Assembly (NCBI GenBank): GCA_026418175.1
Contig: JAOABX010000014.1
Span: 1-64,000 of the forward strand
Length of the DNA: 64,000 bases
Origin: Flavobacteriales bacterium
GTDB taxonomy: Bacteria > Bacteroidota > Bacteroidia > CAIKAF01
Reading direction: 5' to 3'
Made by a program: the position numbers and the translations under genes. The first letter of the stretch is position 1. Every line of letters begins with the position of its first letter. The notes beneath the pieces are model-generated. The model was not told where the DNA came from. It was given only the letters and a program-made list of their open reading frames with translations, and searched no databases. This document shows, one piece after another, positions 1-10,381 of the stretch.

Positions 1-793
1 CTAACGTATATGCCGGTGCACCGTTAGGTGTAAATCGAAATCCCATATTACTTACAGTCCATGGCCCTGTGTTATATCCACTGGGTACAAAACCTACGTT
101 TCCGCTGGCATCTTGAATTCCTACTACGGCATTTCCACTGTTCCAACTTCCACAGGTTGGTTTATTATCTATATATACTTCTATTACGTTCGTGGTTTCA
201 TACAATACAATCTGCTGTGTAGTTTTTAAGCTTGTGCAACTATAATGACAAACATTATCAAAATTTACAACAAAGGTTCTACATGGTGCAGCACCTAAAA
301 TAGCATAGCGGATATTACCACATACCGATGGGTCAATATCATGATAAGCCCCAAAAATTGAGTTTAAAGGTAACGTAGGATTTGGAACAGAAGCAGAATA
401 GCTCCAGGGACAAAATTGATTAGCATAAGCTGTATTGAACGAAATAAGGCCATTTGCCCCCACTACAATTTGCGTATATTCATTACCAAAGAAACAAAAA
501 CTAAAAGGTAACCAAATTACATCACTCCATATATCATCTTGCCCCACAAAAATTGGTGTACCTGCATTAAACGGGTACGGTGGAGCATATGGAATTGATG
601 TAACATTATATGTAGTGGTTGAACCTACATGAAATGGACTAGCCGTTAAATTGGTACAACCTCCACATGCTAAATTTACATCGGACCCTGCATTCACACC
701 AGGACAACCCGGAGCTGGCTGAGAGAATATATTAATTATACAAATAAAATAGACATAAATGAATATAAATAATATGTTGTAAATCTTTTTCAT
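1..793 (-). CDS. Secreted protein, N-terminal part (runs off left edge); likely large extracellular/T9SS-type protein
   Basis: Open minus frame from ATG at 793 to the window edge, absent from the ORF track; translates as MKKIYNILFIFIYVYFICIINIFSQPAPGCPGVNAGSDVNLACGGCTNLTASPFHVG... with a signal peptide and Bacteroidota adhesin-like composition. Confidence 0.75.
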   Translation of the reverse strand, partial: MKKIYNILFIFIYVYFICIINIFSQPAPGCPGVNAGSDVNLACGGCTNLTASPFHVGSTTTYNVTSIPYAPPYPFNAGTPIFVGQDDIWSDVIWLPFSFCFFGNEYTQIVVGANGLISFNTAYANQFCPWSYSASVPNPTLPLNSIFGAYHDIDPSVCGNIRYAILGAAPCRTFVVNFDNVCHYSCTSLKTTQQIVLYETTNVIEVYIDNKPTCGSWNSGNAVVGIQDASGNVGFVPSGYNTGPWTVSNMGFRFTPNGAPAYTL

Positions 794-833
794 ACAAGTT
801 TATATTAGGTTTGATTCAAAACTACTATTTTTT

Positions 834-1577
834 TTATTCTTCGTCAATAATATTACCATTTTGTTTTTTGGGTTTGGTTTCTCGAGGTAATTTTTCTTTT
901 TTAATTCGAGGTGATTCATTTACATCTGGCAAAAATCCAAAATTATATTGCAACGAAATACTAATAACTGTATGAACTTCGCCAATTCGAATGATCCCCC
1001 ATAATGGCAAAATCGCTGTTTGACCACTAGCATAGGGTTTAATTGGAATGATAGAATTCTGCATTCTGAACTGAAATGCCCAATTTTTAGTAAGATGATA
1101 AGTAACGCCTAAGGCAGCGCCAAGTTCAAACCGATTAAATCCTCTTCCTTGTGTAAGCTGTGCTCCATTTTGCTCCACCCGTTCACGAATCAACACCCCC
1201 ATGGTTATTCCAAAATCAAGGGTAAATCGGTCTTTTTTATCCATATGCCAGCCAAACAATGCGGGTACTTCCAAATAATCAGCTTCGATGGTGTAGGTTG
1301 TATAATCTCCGGCATCCACATTCGGATTTTTTCGGGCACCTTTCATGGAATACGTAATTTCGGGGTCAAATGACCATTTGGGTTTAAACCTCCAATGCAA
1401 TCCAACACCTGCCAGTACTCCAAATTTATTAAATCCCTGCATACCAACACCTGAGATCTGAGCAAAATTCATCCCAGCACGTATCCCCATGCGTAATGGC
1501 TCTTGAGAAGCTATAATTCTTGCATATAAAACCATTAAAACTAAAATACTCCAACGAATCATACCGAAAGATAACAA
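834..1577 (-). CDS. Outer-membrane beta-barrel protein (PorT-like family)
   Basis: Signal peptide, alternating aromatic/hydrophobic strands, GIRAGMNFAQISG... and PEITYSMKGA motifs typical of PorT-type barrels. Confidence 0.7.
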   Translation of the reverse strand: MLSFGMIRWSILVLMVLYARIIASQEPLRMGIRAGMNFAQISGVGMQGFNKFGVLAGVGLHWRFKPKWSFDPEITYSMKGARKNPNVDAGDYTTYTIEADYLEVPALFGWHMDKKDRFTLDFGITMGVLIRERVEQNGAQLTQGRGFNRFELGAALGVTYHLTKNWAFQFRMQNSIIPIKPYASGQTAILPLWGIIRIGEVHTVISISLQYNFGFLPDVNESPRIKKEKLPRETKPKKQNGNIIDEE

Positions 1578-1598
1578 TTCTGCTTGGAGATTAGCTTG

Positions 1599-2348
1599 CT
1601 AAATCATAGAAATCAATTGCTGAAGCTGCTGAACGCTCATACCACCTTCCGGATCAGCTTTTTGATGAGGATTATACCATATGGTTTGCCATCCGTTACT
1701 TCTTGCACCTTGTATATCAATTTCCAAATCATCGCCTATCATTAGCGAATTTTCTGGGATAGCTCCTGTTTTTTTCATTGCAAATTGAAAAATAGCAGGA
1801 TCTGGCTTGCGCCTTCCAGCTCGTTCTGATGTAATTACTTCCTTAAAATAATGATCAATCCCTGTATTTTTTAACTTTAAATATTGAATTTCTTCAAAAC
1901 CGTTAGTGATTATGTGCAAATGATATCTCCCTTTTAAATGTTCTAACAATTCTTTTGCTCCGCTTACCAATGCCGTTTTAGTAGGACTTAAGGCTACATA
2001 ATCTTTCCCAATTGCTTTTGCAAGCTGGCGATTTTCAATACCAAATTTTTTTAAGGTTAAAAAAAATCGTTGATGACGTAAATATTCTTTATTAATTATA
2101 TTTTTCCTGTATAAATCCCAACATTGATCATTTATTTGAGTATATAATTTAAAAAATAAATTAAAATCATTCACCCCGTACTGGGGTAATTGGTGATGAT
2201 AATATAATTCTTCCAACGCATTTCGGGAATTCGTTTCAAAATCCCACAAGGTTTTATCCAAATCAAAAAAGATATGTTTAATTACCTGTAACAAGGGCAA
2301 GTTCAATTGTTTTAAAAATTTTAATAACCAATGAAGCCGAAGATGCAA
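1599..2348 (-). CDS. HAD-superfamily hydrolase (YjjG-like); annotated start probably too far upstream, true start near IKHIFFDLDKT
   Basis: HAD motif I FFDLDKTLWDFE, motif II ITNGF, motif III K-PDPAIF, motif IV MIGDDLEIDIQGA. Confidence 0.85.
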   Translation of the reverse strand: MHLRLHWLLKFLKQLNLPLLQVIKHIFFDLDKTLWDFETNSRNALEELYYHHQLPQYGVNDFNLFFKLYTQINDQCWDLYRKNIINKEYLRHQRFFLTLKKFGIENRQLAKAIGKDYVALSPTKTALVSGAKELLEHLKGRYHLHIITNGFEEIQYLKLKNTGIDHYFKEVITSERAGRRKPDPAIFQFAMKKTGAIPENSLMIGDDLEIDIQGARSNGWQTIWYNPHQKADPEGGMSVQQLQQLISMI

Positions 2349-2772
2349 AAATCAATGACCAAAGAACTACCCCTGCAAACATATACAAAAACACCTTTTT
2401 TTTATTTTTAAAATATCGCATTGCAATAAATGCCCCTACTGGAATTGAAATAATAATGGGACTGAGCAACGCGATACCTGCTAACCCGTATTTACTTTTT
2501 ATACGAACCAACATTCGCGAACGCTTGCTAAAAAGCTTTTTTGGGTGGGCTGGTTTAATCCCTATTTGTTCTTTTAACCAGTGCCAAAACCGAAGAATTA
2601 TTGTACTTAAAAACATAAATGTAAGAACACCTAACAACCCGGAACTAACACCAAACAAAAAACCTTGCAGAAACGTAAGTTTATTTTCAATGATAAAAAA
2701 AGGCACTGCCACGGCAAATTTTACCGACGCCAATAAAAGAAATATAAAAGTTTCCAGCCAGCCGGTTTCCAT
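2278..2772 (-). CDS. Small integral membrane protein of unknown function
   Basis: Several predicted TM segments; METGW start overlaps the upp stop codon (TAATG). Confidence 0.6.
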   Translation of the reverse strand: METGWLETFIFLLLASVKFAVAVPFFIIENKLTFLQGFLFGVSSGLLGVLTFMFLSTIILRFWHWLKEQIGIKPAHPKKLFSKRSRMLVRIKSKYGLAGIALLSPIIISIPVGAFIAMRYFKNKKKVFLYMFAGVVLWSLIFASSASLVIKIFKTIELALVTGN

Positions 2773-3422
2773 TACATTTTCTCCCCATAACATAGATCAC
2801 CGGCATCACCAATACCGGGAACAATGTATGATTTTGCATTCATTTCCGGATCTAGTGCTACAATCCAATAGCGAGTGTCTTGTGGCAGGTGATGACGTGT
2901 GTATTCTAATCCCTGCTCACTGGCAATAACAGAAACTACATGCAAATGTGAAGGGGTACCATAGTGCGACACCAATGCTTTATGAGCAGCTACCATCGAC
3001 ATTCCTGTTGCCAACATCGGATCACAAAGAATCAATGTTTTCCCATCAAGTGAAGGAGCTGACATATATTCAATCTGAATTTCAAATGATAATTCGGAAG
3101 TATGTTTACGATATGCTGAAACAATAGCATTATCAGCTTTATCAAAAATATTTAACATTCCATGATGTAAGGGTAAACCAGCTCGAAGAATTGTTCCTAA
3201 TACAACGTCATTTTTCAAGATTTGACAATTGGCTGTACCCAATGGAGTTTCTACTTCTCTAAACTCATAACTAAGATGCTTACTTATTTCATATGCCACC
3301 AGTTCACCCATTCGTTCAATATTACGACGAAAACGCATTCGGTCTTTCTGTATTTCTTTATCTCTGATTTCAGCAACATATTGCTGTATAACTGAAGGGC
3401 TGTGTGTAAATATATGAACCAT
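2772..3422 (-). CDS. upp: Uracil phosphoribosyltransferase
   Basis: PRPP-binding LILCDPMLATGMSM and C-terminal GIGDAGDLCYG motifs. Confidence 0.95.
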   Translation of the reverse strand: MVHIFTHSPSVIQQYVAEIRDKEIQKDRMRFRRNIERMGELVAYEISKHLSYEFREVETPLGTANCQILKNDVVLGTILRAGLPLHHGMLNIFDKADNAIVSAYRKHTSELSFEIQIEYMSAPSLDGKTLILCDPMLATGMSMVAAHKALVSHYGTPSHLHVVSVIASEQGLEYTRHHLPQDTRYWIVALDPEMNAKSYIVPGIGDAGDLCYGEKM

Positions 3423-3521
3423 AATAAATCTGAAATTTGTCCGAAAATAACGAAATTATGTAAAGATGCATATTAGAGATTATTAAAGATTATAAAAAGA
3501 ATGATCAAACAATAAATTGCT

Positions 3522-4400
3522 CTATTTGCCGAATAGATTCCTTCGATAACGGTAATAAACCTGATCGATTCCCCCAAAGCCTTTATAAAATCTGGACACC
3601 TCGGGTTGATTTGAACCACCAAAATCAAAAATGTTAAATTTCGAAGTATATTTTTCCAAAACCTGGTCCATTAGAAAATGCATAGCTCCTATCTTGCGCC
3701 CTGTTTCAGTTACTGATCCTTTAAAAAATAGCAACGTATCTTTATGATGAATAAATCCGGCAGAAGCTAAACATTCATCTTCTTTTATAACCAAAGCAGT
3801 GAACCCTTGGTTTCTATCAATGGCAGCCTGCAACATTTGTCTTAACATGACTTCATCTGCTGGTTTAAGTTCTTTAATCTCCGGCAGTTTGTTTTTTAAA
3901 AACATGCTTGTAACCTCCGCAGCATTAGTACCAAACACCAATTCAACGTTAAATTTCTCTGCTTTTCGGATGTTTCTTCGTGTATTTTCATTATAATTTT
4001 TTCTTAGATGTTCAATGGGCTGATTTAACACAAGTGTTTGATATACCCTCTGCGAAAACAAGGAACTTCCTGCTGAATCATTTAAAAAAAGATCAACCGA
4101 AAAAATAGCACGAGGAATTGCATGAATAAATTGTTGTAACACATCACGTTTCAAAGGAGTACGGCTAAATATCCCACATTCACGTATAAATAGAGGATTG
4201 TATGCATACTTGATTCCCCATTTTTTATTTATTGGTAAAACCAGGGCAGCTTCATAATCATTAAGCACTAATGCTTGCCAGTTTTTGCATGCCAAATCTA
4301 GCAACCATGACTGCCCAAATAGGCTATCATTTAACGCTTCATCAATCAATTGGTCCCAGGCAATCCTGTTAAGAGTTTGTTGTGATTGCAAGCTGATCAT
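3522..4400 (-). CDS. GNAT/FemAB-like acyltransferase
   Basis: NYNENTRRNIRKAEK..., SAGFIHHKDTLLFFKGSVTETGRKIGAMHFLMDQVLEKY: FemAB/BioF2-like GNAT pattern. Confidence 0.75.
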   Translation of the reverse strand: MISLQSQQTLNRIAWDQLIDEALNDSLFGQSWLLDLACKNWQALVLNDYEAALVLPINKKWGIKYAYNPLFIRECGIFSRTPLKRDVLQQFIHAIPRAIFSVDLFLNDSAGSSLFSQRVYQTLVLNQPIEHLRKNYNENTRRNIRKAEKFNVELVFGTNAAEVTSMFLKNKLPEIKELKPADEVMLRQMLQAAIDRNQGFTALVIKEDECLASAGFIHHKDTLLFFKGSVTETGRKIGAMHFLMDQVLEKYTSKFNIFDFGGSNQPEVSRFYKGFGGIDQVYYRYRRNLFGK

Positions 4401-4403
4401 GAA

Positions 4404-5711
4404 TTAATGAATATATTTTACAAGACGTTTATACACATCTTTCCAATTGGGCTCTCCGGGCAGATTGGCAAAATTTCGATCATGCCATACAGTAATCAAA
4501 AGGCCGTTTACCATCTTTACTTCATTTACCATTTTTTTCATTAAGGGTAAGGCTTCGGCAGGTCCTATTTTCATGTAATCTTTATACTGCGTTTCCATGA
4601 TACAAAATGGACGAATAACTAACCGCGTTCGTTTTTCAGCTAGTAAATCATAAAATGGAAAGGGTTCGGCGATCCCTGCCCTAAAACCGGGCTTAGTAGC
4701 ATATCCCATACTATAATCACGACGAATACCGGCTTTTAATAAAAGACGATATGTTTCAGGAAGCTGCATTTTTAAAAAATGCTGTCGGCTATCAAGAATT
4801 TTTTTCCCTGTAAGTTTTTCAAGGGTTTTAATTTCGCTATGCAGAATTTCTTCCGACTGATGAGATCGATACGAAGGATGAATGCCGATGCGAGCAAATC
4901 GTTTTAATTTACGAACTAACTCTTTGTATTTGGGATGATGAGGCGAAATATTATGATCATTTTCTGAACGTTCGCCAACCAACATAAAATATCGCATCGG
5001 AAAGTCATATTTTTCTTTTAATTTTCGATGAAACTTGTATTCATCAAACGGATCTTTTCGTGCACCCGTTACTACCTGTGTACGTAAAAGGAATGTATCA
5101 AATTTGCCTTTTATCAGGTCTTTACCCATTGCGCCAATCGTACGCACAAAGCCTTTTCCCAAAAAAGCATATACATTATCCACATCAATGGTTGAAGTAA
5201 AACGCAATTTTTTTTTAGGGAATGTATAAGTTGGATATCGTAACATCAACCGGTCTTTTAATTCTTCAATCCAGTAATGCACAATGGGTTTATCCAAGAA
5301 ATTATTTTTATACGCAATACTGTCTTCCGGTTTAAATCGGCCATGTATATCCGGCTCATGAGGCAAATACTCCTCATAACGACTAACCATATAAAAAACA
5401 GCAGCAAAAACATCAAAATTAAAATCGGTACTACCTTCTACGGGAAACAGTGCTTTTCCAAAAGCCCCATGACCAATTCCAGGGAAAATGGGCTTTACTC
5501 CATGCATGTATAAAAATTCAGAACAAGGAACATGAACAGCATCCGGTACTAATAGATTTGAATAATTAATCTTCCGTCCTTGAAACTGTAAAAACTCATC
5601 CATTTCTTGTGTAATAATCACCGGAACTTTCATTTTAAGCACCCAACGAAAAATTACTTCGATAGTATAAGTAAGCCTGGGGCTATTTTTTATGGAATAA
5701 ATCAATATCAT
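4404..5711 (-). CDS. Polysaccharide deacetylase family protein (DUF7033-type)
   Basis: FTSTIDVDNVYAF, RIGIHPSYRSH, KPGFRAG and TVWHDRNF NodB-like motifs. Confidence 0.8.
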   Translation of the reverse strand: MILIYSIKNSPRLTYTIEVIFRWVLKMKVPVIITQEMDEFLQFQGRKINYSNLLVPDAVHVPCSEFLYMHGVKPIFPGIGHGAFGKALFPVEGSTDFNFDVFAAVFYMVSRYEEYLPHEPDIHGRFKPEDSIAYKNNFLDKPIVHYWIEELKDRLMLRYPTYTFPKKKLRFTSTIDVDNVYAFLGKGFVRTIGAMGKDLIKGKFDTFLLRTQVVTGARKDPFDEYKFHRKLKEKYDFPMRYFMLVGERSENDHNISPHHPKYKELVRKLKRFARIGIHPSYRSHQSEEILHSEIKTLEKLTGKKILDSRQHFLKMQLPETYRLLLKAGIRRDYSMGYATKPGFRAGIAEPFPFYDLLAEKRTRLVIRPFCIMETQYKDYMKIGPAEALPLMKKMVNEVKMVNGLLITVWHDRNFANLPGEPNWKDVYKRLVKYIH

Positions 5712-6523
5712 GCCTTAATAAGCAGCATTTTCAACACATCGCGAATATATTGCCTGATGTCAAAAGTAATCAAATTCTGAGCTTGTTCATGCTGAATGTC
5801 ATTTACAATGATTTCATATGCTTTATGCAAATCAATCAGCATCCAGGCAATTCCATCTTGTACTCCATGCCTTAATGCATTTCCATGCACTAACTTGGGT
5901 TGCAAACCATTTAAGCATATATTATAACCCGGTTTCTTTGCATAAAATCTTACTTTTTTTAGAAATATTGTTCCATCAGACTGCTTTATGGGAATAATTA
6001 GATTTTGATATTTACGGTAGTTTACCCTTAATTGTTCTTCCACATAATGAGCAAAGGTAAAGCTGTGCTGAAGGTCAACATCAATAAGCAATTGAAAAGC
6101 ATGATATTTATACAACCAACCAAATACAGAGTTTGCACCAAAGGTTGAATCATCGCAAGCCCGGAGGCAAGATTCAACCAAAGGACCTTTTATTAAAAAT
6201 GAATGTAGCGGATCAGCGGTTCGCAGAAACTCCTTACTTTTTAATGCTTTTCGGGCCAATACCCCGGTATCTGGTAGCGTATTCAACGGATCAAAATACT
6301 CTCCGGCTTGATAATGATTTTTATACGCTGGGATAAGTAACGTGATGCCTGGCAATTCATTTTCAATAACACGAATCAATGTAATGGGATCTACTTTTTG
6401 CTTCATCTTTGCCGCCTTCAGAGCCATTCCTGAAAAATCAGACGAAATAACTAACGGGCGGGAAGCCTCTTTGAGTGGAATTTGTTTGATCCAGTTACTT
6501 AACCAATCATCCCATTCATTCAT
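5708..6523 (-). CDS. AAC(3)-family (aminoglycoside 3-N-acetyltransferase-like) protein
   Basis: FDPLNTLPDTGVLARKALKSKEFLRTADPLHSFLIKG and SVFGWLYKYHAFQLLIDVD...SFTFAHYVEEQLRVNYR match the AAC(3) fold pattern; 4-bp overlap with the deacetylase gene. Confidence 0.75.
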   Translation of the reverse strand: MNEWDDWLSNWIKQIPLKEASRPLVISSDFSGMALKAAKMKQKVDPITLIRVIENELPGITLLIPAYKNHYQAGEYFDPLNTLPDTGVLARKALKSKEFLRTADPLHSFLIKGPLVESCLRACDDSTFGANSVFGWLYKYHAFQLLIDVDLQHSFTFAHYVEEQLRVNYRKYQNLIIPIKQSDGTIFLKKVRFYAKKPGYNICLNGLQPKLVHGNALRHGVQDGIAWMLIDLHKAYEIIVNDIQHEQAQNLITFDIRQYIRDVLKMLLIKA

Positions 6524-6708
6524 GTAACAAAGTAACTATTTTTTGGTTATGAAATTATTAATTGCAGAAATAAATCAAAATCTATTTAATCACTGCGTTT
6601 GCTGATTCTTACAAGCTGAATTCCCCAAAAAAACAAAACCTACAAGTATAATCCTGTAAATTACTTATGCTTAAAACCCAAAAATAAAGCGGTTTCTAAA
6701 AAAATGCA

Positions 6709-6732
6709 GAAAGCCTGCAACAGCAGGCTTTC
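6709..6732 (-). terminator. Intrinsic terminator downstream of tRNA-Pro
   Basis: Perfect 10-bp stem GAAAGCCTGC-AACA-GCAGGCTTTC followed by a T-run on the minus strand. Confidence 0.8.
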
Positions 6733-6741
6733 ACAGATTTT

Positions 6742-6818
6742 GTCGGGGTGAGAGGATTCGAACCTCCGACCACACGCCCCCCAGACGTGTACTCTAACCG
6801 GGCTGAGCTACACCCCGA
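6742..6818 (-). tRNA. tRNA-Pro(GGG)
   Basis: Reverse complement TCGGGGTGTAGCTCAGCCCGGTTAGAGTACACGTCTGGGGGGCGTGTGGTCGGAGGTTCGAATCCTCTCACCCCGAC; cloverleaf with anticodon loop CTGGGGG. Confidence 0.93.
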
Positions 6819-6882
6819 ACATTTATCAACAAAATTTAACACAATCTTTTATCCAATTAATCAGGGGATGAAAGGATTGCCT

Positions 6883-6890
6883 TAACTTTG
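6883..6890 (+). promoter_or_regulatory. Candidate Bacteroidota -7 element (TAACTTTG)
   Basis: Perfect TAnnTTTG 64 bp upstream of the TonB-receptor ATG; no strong -33 TTG seen. Confidence 0.4.
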
Positions 6891-6954
6891 GCTGCAAAAA
6901 TAAACATTATTCAGATAATTCATATTTACGTTATTATATTTTCAGGAAAAACCC

Positions 6955-9354
6955 ATGTTTAAACAAACCCACATAATGCTTTTTGTAGTGGTTATTCTTG
7001 TTTTACAAACAAAAATAACTGCCCAAAATACAGAAAGAGATAAAGCAACTGTTAGTGGTTATGTAAAAGATAAAGAAACCGGCGAAACCTTAATTGGAGC
7101 CAATGTCTTTCTGAAAGAAAATAAGAAAGGCGCCGTAACAAACAATTATGGCTTCTTTTCCATTACTTCTGAAAAAGGAAATTACACCCTGGTTGTATCT
7201 TACTTAGGATATAAAAACTATGAAATGAGCTTAGATTTATCTAAAAATCAAACGGTGAATTTAGAATTAGAAACCAGTGCAATTACTACCGAAGAAATTG
7301 TAATCACCGATGAACGCAGTGATGACAACACACAAAGTACCAAAATGGGACAAATTGAATTAAAAATTGAAGAAATAAAAAAAGTACCAGCCTTGTTTGG
7401 CGAAATAGATGTATTAAAAACCATCCAATTATTACCGGGAGTAAAAGGGTCTGGCGAAGGTAATTCAGGATTTTATGTACGCGGTGGGGGGCCTGATCAA
7501 AACCTGATATTACTCGATAATGCAGTAGTTTACAATGCAGCCCACCTCTTTGGCTTTTTTTCAGTTTTTAATTCAGATGCTATAAAAAATGTAAACCTCA
7601 TAAAAGGTGGCATGCCGGCAAACTATGGTGGAAGACTATCATCAGTGCTCGATATTTCGATGAAAGAAGGAAATATGAAAAAATTTAGTGGGGATGGCGG
7701 AATCGGACTCATCTCTACTCGACTTACTTTTCATGGCCCAATAAAAAAAGAAAAGGCTTCATTTTTAATATCAGGCAGAAGAACATACATTGATTTGTTA
7801 TTACTACCATTTTCAGGCGAAGGATCACCGCTGAATGGAAACAGCTATTATTTCTATGACCTAAATGCCAAAATAAATTGGCAAATAACTCCTAAAGACC
7901 GAATTTTTGTTAGTGGTTATTACGGGCAGGATATATTTTCATTCAAAAGCCCAAGCAGTGACTTGCGTATAGATATTCCGTGGGGAAACGGAATAGCCAC
8001 CATGCGTTATATTCATACATTTGGTAACCGGTTATTTATGAGTACTACCTTCGCTTTTACTGACTATCAGTTTCAAACTAAAGCCAATACCGGTGATATA
8101 GGATTTAATTTATTTTCAGGTATTCGTGATTATTCTGCAAAAATGGACTGGGACTGGGTACCCAGTTCAAAACATAATATAAAATTTGGTGCGGATTACA
8201 CATTTCATGAGTTTACACCCAGCACTGCAACAGCACAATTTGATTCTACCATCATCGAACCGGGTACCCGCCAAAAAATACTTGCCCATGATTTTGCATT
8301 ATATGTTTTGGATGAATGGGATATTACCCCTTGGCTAAAAGTAAATGCTGGTTTGCGCTTTAGTTATTTTCAACATACTGGACCATTTAAACGCTTTGTA
8401 AAAGATCAAGATGGTTTTAACACAGACACCATAGAATACGGAACATTGGCTAACATTGCCGATTATGCACGTTTAGAACCCAGATTATCTATACGTTTTC
8501 GTATCAATGAAAATATTTCTATCAAAGCAGCTTTTACGCAAAACTATCAAAACCTTCACTTGGCCAATCTGGCTACAGTTTCGTTACCCACTGATATATG
8601 GTTACCCAGCACTTCCATTATTCGGCCTCAATTGGCTAGACAATACAGCTTGGGATATTTTCATAATTTCTTGAACAACATGCTGGAAACATCTGTAGAA
8701 ATTTATTATAAAGAAATGTATGGTTTGGTTGAATACAAAGACAATAGCTCTTTTGCACAAATCGTTGCAGATAATCCAGATAACATTTTAGCATTTGGAA
8801 ACGGACGTTCGTGGGGAGCTGAATTCTTTTTCAAAAAACGATTAGGAAAAATTACCGGCTGGATTGGCTATACATTATCATGGACACAACGGTATGGTTT
8901 TAACAAAGAAGAAATTAATTACGACGGCGATTTTTTCTATCCACGATACGATCGCAGGCATGATTTATCGCTTACTGTATCATGGGATATTGACAAAAAG
9001 AAAAAATGGAATGTAGCAGCTGTGTTTGTCTTTTCTTCCGGAAACGTATTGGCAGTCCCCACCCGTTTTTATTTTGTAGGAAATACTATTGTTCCTCAAT
9101 TTGACGATCGGGATAATTTTCGAATGCAACCTTATCACAGAATGGATTTATCGGTTACATATCAATTGCACAAAAACAGTAAATGGTCATCTAATTTGAA
9201 TCTTTCCATTTATAATGTGTATAGTCGTTTAAATCCATTTTTTGTGTATTTTGATATTGAAACAGACGAAAATACAAACACCATTAAATTTCAGGGTAAA
9301 CAAGTTTCCTTGTTCCCTATTATTCCGGCACTAACTTGGAATTTTAGTTTTTAG
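6955..9354 (+). CDS. TonB-dependent receptor with N-terminal carboxypeptidase-like regulatory domain
   Basis: Signal peptide, VSGYVKDKETGETLIGANVFLKE domain, plug GFYVRGGGPDQNLILLDNAVVYN, long barrel. Confidence 0.93.
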   Translation: MFKQTHIMLFVVVILVLQTKITAQNTERDKATVSGYVKDKETGETLIGANVFLKENKKGAVTNNYGFFSITSEKGNYTLVVSYLGYKNYEMSLDLSKNQTVNLELETSAITTEEIVITDERSDDNTQSTKMGQIELKIEEIKKVPALFGEIDVLKTIQLLPGVKGSGEGNSGFYVRGGGPDQNLILLDNAVVYNAAHLFGFFSVFNSDAIKNVNLIKGGMPANYGGRLSSVLDISMKEGNMKKFSGDGGIGLISTRLTFHGPIKKEKASFLISGRRTYIDLLLLPFSGEGSPLNGNSYYFYDLNAKINWQITPKDRIFVSGYYGQDIFSFKSPSSDLRIDIPWGNGIATMRYIHTFGNRLFMSTTFAFTDYQFQTKANTGDIGFNLFSGIRDYSAKMDWDWVPSSKHNIKFGADYTFHEFTPSTATAQFDSTIIEPGTRQKILAHDFALYVLDEWDITPWLKVNAGLRFSYFQHTGPFKRFVKDQDGFNTDTIEYGTLANIADYARLEPRLSIRFRINENISIKAAFTQNYQNLHLANLATVSLPTDIWLPSTSIIRPQLARQYSLGYFHNFLNNMLETSVEIYYKEMYGLVEYKDNSSFAQIVADNPDNILAFGNGRSWGAEFFFKKRLGKITGWIGYTLSWTQRYGFNKEEINYDGDFFYPRYDRRHDLSLTVSWDIDKKKKWNVAAVFVFSSGNVLAVPTRFYFVGNTIVPQFDDRDNFRMQPYHRMDLSVTYQLHKNSKWSSNLNLSIYNVYSRLNPFFVYFDIETDENTNTIKFQGKQVSLFPIIPALTWNFSF

Positions 9355-9357
9355 CGT

Positions 9358-10257
9358 ATGAAGAAATTTAAGATATATGGATTAAACTTATTTGTAGTAC
9401 TCATCTTCATAAGTGGGTTATTTATATCATGTGAAAGAAACATAGATATTAATTTACCGGAACCGGAACCCATGCTGGTAGTAGATGGATTCATCGATCA
9501 TGGAGATTATGCTAGGGTTACAATAAGCCGCTCATTTCCATATTTTGAAGAAATAAACCTCACCGATATTTCATCATTACAGCAAATTTTTGTGGCTAAT
9601 GCGTCTGTTTTTCTTTCTGATGGAGTGATTACTGATTCTTTGGTTTTCACCATTGATCCGACAAGTTTTCCTCCGGTATATTACAAGGGTACCAATCCGG
9701 CATTGATTGGCCAAGCTGGAAAAACCTATTACCTTACTATTTATGCCGAAGGTGATACCATCACTTCATATACAACCATCCCTCCGCTGATTTATTTAGA
9801 CAGTATCTATTGGAAGCCCGATCCCCAAGCGCCATACAAAGGTTTTGGGTGGGGACATTTAACTGACCCGGATACTATGGGAAACATTTATCGCTTATTT
9901 ACCAAACGACAGGGATATCCTTATTACGTGGCTGCCGGGGCGCTCAGTGATAAAAATTTTAATGGTACGAGCACTGCATTTAGTTTTTCCCGGCCAGATC
10001 CTCTCCCCTTTTACATTCCAAATAATTTGCCCGAGGATACAGCACGCTTCTACTTTGTAAAGGGCGATACCATCTCTGTTAAATTTTGTACCATTGACTA
10101 TCGTTCGTATGAATTTATAAGAACCTACACATCTGCTGCCAGCTCATTTGGAAATCCTTTTTCAGCACCAACGTTTATAAAGTCAAATGTAAATGGTGCT
10201 TTTGGAGGTTTTGTGGGATATGGTGCCACCTATTATCAATATGTAGTACCTCAATAA
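9358..10257 (+). CDS. DUF4249-type lipoprotein
   Basis: Lipobox FISC; ERNIDINLPEPEPMLVVDGFID; immediately follows the TonB receptor. Confidence 0.85.
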   Translation: MKKFKIYGLNLFVVLIFISGLFISCERNIDINLPEPEPMLVVDGFIDHGDYARVTISRSFPYFEEINLTDISSLQQIFVANASVFLSDGVITDSLVFTIDPTSFPPVYYKGTNPALIGQAGKTYYLTIYAEGDTITSYTTIPPLIYLDSIYWKPDPQAPYKGFGWGHLTDPDTMGNIYRLFTKRQGYPYYVAAGALSDKNFNGTSTAFSFSRPDPLPFYIPNNLPEDTARFYFVKGDTISVKFCTIDYRSYEFIRTYTSAASSFGNPFSAPTFIKSNVNGAFGGFVGYGATYYQYVVPQ

Positions 10258-10381
10258 ACCAAAAAAATTATTTCAAATTGTACTGCTATTAATTCACCTT
10301 TCAGTTATAAAAAGTTGGTTACTTTTGTCACGATCTGATTTATTTTTTTAATTCAAATTTGCGGCCACAATAAACAAGCCT

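Noticed and set aside
2456-2929. 157-aa plus-strand ORF
   Set aside because: Antisense to upp and the membrane-protein gene, both better supported.
5708-6523. AAC(3)-like gene as an acquired aminoglycoside-resistance gene
   Set aside because: No mobile element, integron or repeat nearby; coupled to a deacetylase and divergent in sequence, so chromosomal glycan role more likely.
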